DNA of 64,000 nt from Gammaproteobacteria bacterium Ga0077536 (GTDB taxonomy: Bacteria > Pseudomonadota > Gammaproteobacteria > Ga0077536). Below the pieces are notes generated by a model. It was not told the origin of the DNA, did not search any database, and worked only from the letters and a program-made list of their open reading frames with translations. Shown one piece after another: positions 62,303-64,000 of this stretch (positions within the stretch are counted from its first letter, which is position 1; each line of letters begins with the position of its first letter). The DNA lies in assembly GCA_001464935.1 (NCBI GenBank), contig LNEL01000038.1, forward strand, positions 40,017-104,016. The letters are read 5' to 3'. Position numbers and translations under genes: made by a program.

Positions 62303-62919
62303 GACAGTCGCTCCTGGAGCCGATTGATGGAGCCCTGCGTGATCACGACCTTGTCGAACGCGATCAGCAGCGCCGGGTCGATCGATTCGACGTCGGCGAG
62401 CCCGACCCAGTGCAGGTTGCGCGCGGACAGGTAAAGCCCGTCCGACACTTCCTCGGCGACGAGCAGCACGTCTTTCGTGTTGAACGCGGCCAGCCGGGCG
62501 ACCAGTGCCTTGGTCTTCGCTTCGGCAACATCAAGGTTGTCGACGACGATCAGACGGTCCTGGCGCACCAGTTCCGACAGGATCGAACGCAGCGCGCCCT
62601 GATACATCTTGCGGTTGACCTTCTGCTCGTAGTTCCGCGGACGCGCAGCAAACGCACGACCGCCGGTACGCCACAGCGGACCGCGCGTGGTACCGGCACG
62701 GGCCTGGCCCGAGCCCTTCTGCTTCCACGGCTTGCGGCCACCGCCGCTGACTTCGGCGCGCGTCTTCTGCGCCTTGGTGCCGGCGCGGGACGCCGCGAAG
62801 TAGGCAGTGACGACCTGATGAATCAGGCCTTCGCGGTAGGGCTGGCCGAACACCGTCTCAGCGACGGCGACCGAGCCGGCTGCGCTGCCGCTCTGAAAGG
62901 AATGCAACTGAAGATCCAT
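62299..62919 (-). CDS. rplD: 50S ribosomal protein L4
   Basis: 206 residues. The tunnel loop with RAEVSGGGRKPWKQKGSGQA (about 45-65), then ARAGTTRGPLWRTGGRAFA (cited in part) is diagnostic. In E. coli L4 represses the S10 operon by binding its leader. Here only 72 bases lie between tuf and rpsJ, too short for that leader, so such control is not evident. Confidence 0.98.
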   Translation of the reverse strand: MDLQLHSFQSGSAAGSVAVAETVFGQPYREGLIHQVVTAYFAASRAGTKAQKTRAEVSGGGRKPWKQKGSGQARAGTTRGPLWRTGGRAFAARPRNYEQKVNRKMYQGALRSILSELVRQDRLIVVDNLDVAEAKTKALVARLAAFNTKDVLLVAEEVSDGLYLSARNLHWVGLADVESIDPALLIAFDKVVITQGSINRLQERLS

Positions 62920-62930
62920 CGCCTGGGCCT

Positions 62931-63575
62931 CTATTTCTTAGCTTTGACGCTGGGCTTGATCAGCAGGTCACCGCCGCGCGACCCGGGCACGGCGCCCTTG
63001 ATCAGCAGCAGGTTACGCTCGGTGTCGACCCGCACGACCTGCAGGCGCTGCGTGGTGCGCTGCTTGTTGCCCAGGTGGCCGGACATCCGCTTGCCCTTGA
63101 TCACTCGGCCCGGCGTCTGACGCTGACCAATCGAGCCGGGCGCGCGGTGCGACAACGAGTTGCCGTGCGTGGCGTCGCCCATCGAGAAGTGGTGACGCTT
63201 GATCGTGCCGGCGAAGCCCTTGCCGATGGTCACACCCGTCACGTCGACGAGCGCGCCAGCCTCGAACAGATCGGCCTTCAACTCGGCGCCGGTCGCGAGA
63301 TCGGCCCCTTCGTTCTCGCCGAGGCGGAATTCCCACAGACCGCGACCGACTTCGACCGACTGTTTCGCGAACTCGCCACCTTCCGGCTTCGAGATCCGGT
63401 TGCGGTGCTTGCCGCCGGCAGTGACCTGCACGGCACCGTAGCCATCGGTGTCGACCGTCTTCACGCGCAGCACGCGGTTCGGTTCGATCTCGACGACCGT
63501 GACCGGCACGGCGTCGCCTGCTTCGGTGTAAACGCGGGTCATGCCGCATTTACGTCCAATTAATCCAAGTGCCAT
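62931..63575 (-). CDS. rplC: 50S ribosomal protein L3
   Basis: 214 residues from ATG 63575 ([20 protein letters not shown]). The central finger with [21 protein letters not shown] and the [21 protein letters not shown] loop (both cited in part) reach the peptidyl-transferase centre. The methylated Gln of E. coli L3 lies in that loop. S10 group, 11 bases after rpsJ. Confidence 0.99.
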   Translation of the reverse strand: MALGLIGRKCGMTRVYTEAGDAVPVTVVEIEPNRVLRVKTVDTDGYGAVQVTAGGKHRNRISKPEGGEFAKQSVEVGRGLWEFRLGENEGADLATGAELKADLFEAGALVDVTGVTIGKGFAGTIKRHHFSMGDATHGNSLSHRAPGSIGQRQTPGRVIKGKRMSGHLGNKQRTTQRLQVVRVDTERNLLLIKGAVPGSRGGDLLIKPSVKAKK

Positions 63576-63586
63576 GGCCTGCGCTC

Positions 63587-63898
63587 TCAATTCAGCTTGA
63601 TTTGGACGTCAACGCCAGCGGCGAGGTCGAGTTTCATCAACGCGTCGACGGTCTTGTCCGTCGGGTTGACGATGTCGAGCAGCCGCTTGTGCGTGCGGAT
63701 TTCGTACTGATCGCGGGCGTTCTTGTTCGCATGCGGTGACGTCAGCACCGTGAAACGCTCGGTCTTGGACGGCAGCGGAATCGGCCCACGAATCTGGGCG
63801 CCGGTGCGCTTGGCGGTCTCCACGATCTCGCGCGTCGACTGATCGATCAGTCGATGGTCGAACGCCTTGAGACGTATCCTGATGACCTGCTGGTTCAT
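63587..63898 (-). CDS. rpsJ: 30S ribosomal protein S10
   Basis: 103 residues: [20 protein letters not shown] at the start, [19 protein letters not shown] in the middle and [18 protein letters not shown] at the end. S10 (NusE) also acts in antitermination with NusB. First gene of the S10 group, 72 bases after tuf; a TACAAT hexamer in that gap may be a -10 box, but read-through from tuf is likely. Confidence 0.99.
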   Translation of the reverse strand: MNQQVIRIRLKAFDHRLIDQSTREIVETAKRTGAQIRGPIPLPSKTERFTVLTSPHANKNARDQYEIRTHKRLLDIVNPTDKTVDALMKLDLAAGVDVQIKLN

Positions 63899-63970
63899 AT
63901 GCTCGTTCCTGCTTGTCGGCGGCCGCCCCCGCAGTGCGGCCGCTATTGTACTACTGTTCTAGGGTCGCGC

Positions 63971-64000
63971 TCAGGCGATGATCTTGGCGACGACGCCCGC
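63971..64000 (-). CDS. tuf: Elongation factor Tu, last nine codons (rest outside window)
   Basis: The minus strand reads AGVVAKIIA then TGA, the conserved EF-Tu C-terminus (GAGVVAKI-type), just upstream of rpsJ. The order tuf-rpsJ is the standard str-S10 junction, which supports the call despite the short piece. The start and nearly all of the gene lie beyond base 64000. Confidence 0.85.
   Translation of the reverse strand, partial: AGVVAKIIA

Noticed and set aside
63899..63970. S10 leader structure for L4 autoregulation
   Set aside because: Only 72 bases between tuf and rpsJ, without a long hairpin; too short for the E. coli-type leader.

Overview
The window is GC-rich, tightly packed bacterial chromosome. 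It carries long stretches of classic gammaproteobacterial gene order: tadA, pncC, recA, recX, alaS, lysC, csrA and tRNA-Ser(GCU); guaB-guaA divergent from xseA; the rod-shape block mreBCD-mrdA-rodA-mltB-rlpA-dacA with lipB-lipA; mreB divergent from gatCAB; and the S10-spc-alpha ribosomal block. It most likely comes from a GC-rich, free-living gammaproteobacterium. Inorganic carbon pumps, a carbonic anhydrase and a KaiBC pair suggest an autotrophic or CO2-demanding lifestyle, but no carbon-fixation enzyme lies in the window.

Layout. (1) 1-1,432: end of a metallo-beta-lactamase-fold hydrolase gene, a DUF2783 gene and a convergent solute-binding protein. (2) 1,440-9,844: an inverted-repeat element, tRNA-Ser with an unusual nested palindromic terminator, then csrA, lysC, alaS, recX, recA, thpR, pncC and tadA, all leftward. 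(3) 9,941-23,536: accessory block between tadA and guaA. It holds an alpha/beta hydrolase; an operon dabB-dabA plus a zinc-ribbon protein (DUF6671-like); a divergent LysR regulator; a SulP transporter-carbonic anhydrase operon; a YbaK deacylase; and a kaiC-kaiB-Crp/Fnr operon. (4) 24,200-31,546: guaBA, xseA, a YdcF-like protein, lipA-lipB-ybeD. (5) 31,763-37,515: a block separating ybeD from dat: yqeC, a 48-residue membrane peptide, sixA, a protein of unknown function, a tandem cyclic-nucleotide-binding protein, a YadGH-type ABC exporter and a second inverted-repeat element. (6) 37,524-46,946: cell wall and shape genes. (7) 47,223-50,402: gatCAB. (8) 50,462-64,000: rplQ back to rpsJ and the tail of tuf, all leftward.

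How it fits together. The most notable part is the carbon block. DabB/DabA form an energy-coupled CO2-to-bicarbonate pump. SulP is a likely bicarbonate importer transcribed with a beta-carbonic anhydrase. A NhaR-like LysR protein sits divergently next to an AT-rich palindrome that covers the likely dab promoter. The third dab-operon gene overlaps dabA by one base and encodes a protein with four CxxC pairs; I know no role for it. Close by, KaiC and KaiB are translationally coupled to a Crp/Fnr-type regulator with no kaiA, so a timing or energy-sensing output may be linked to carbon supply.

Two genes appear to use rare start codons (CTG for recX, ATC for mreC), each behind a strong ribosome-binding site. 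Nothing CRISPR-like, phage-like or IS-transposase-like was found.
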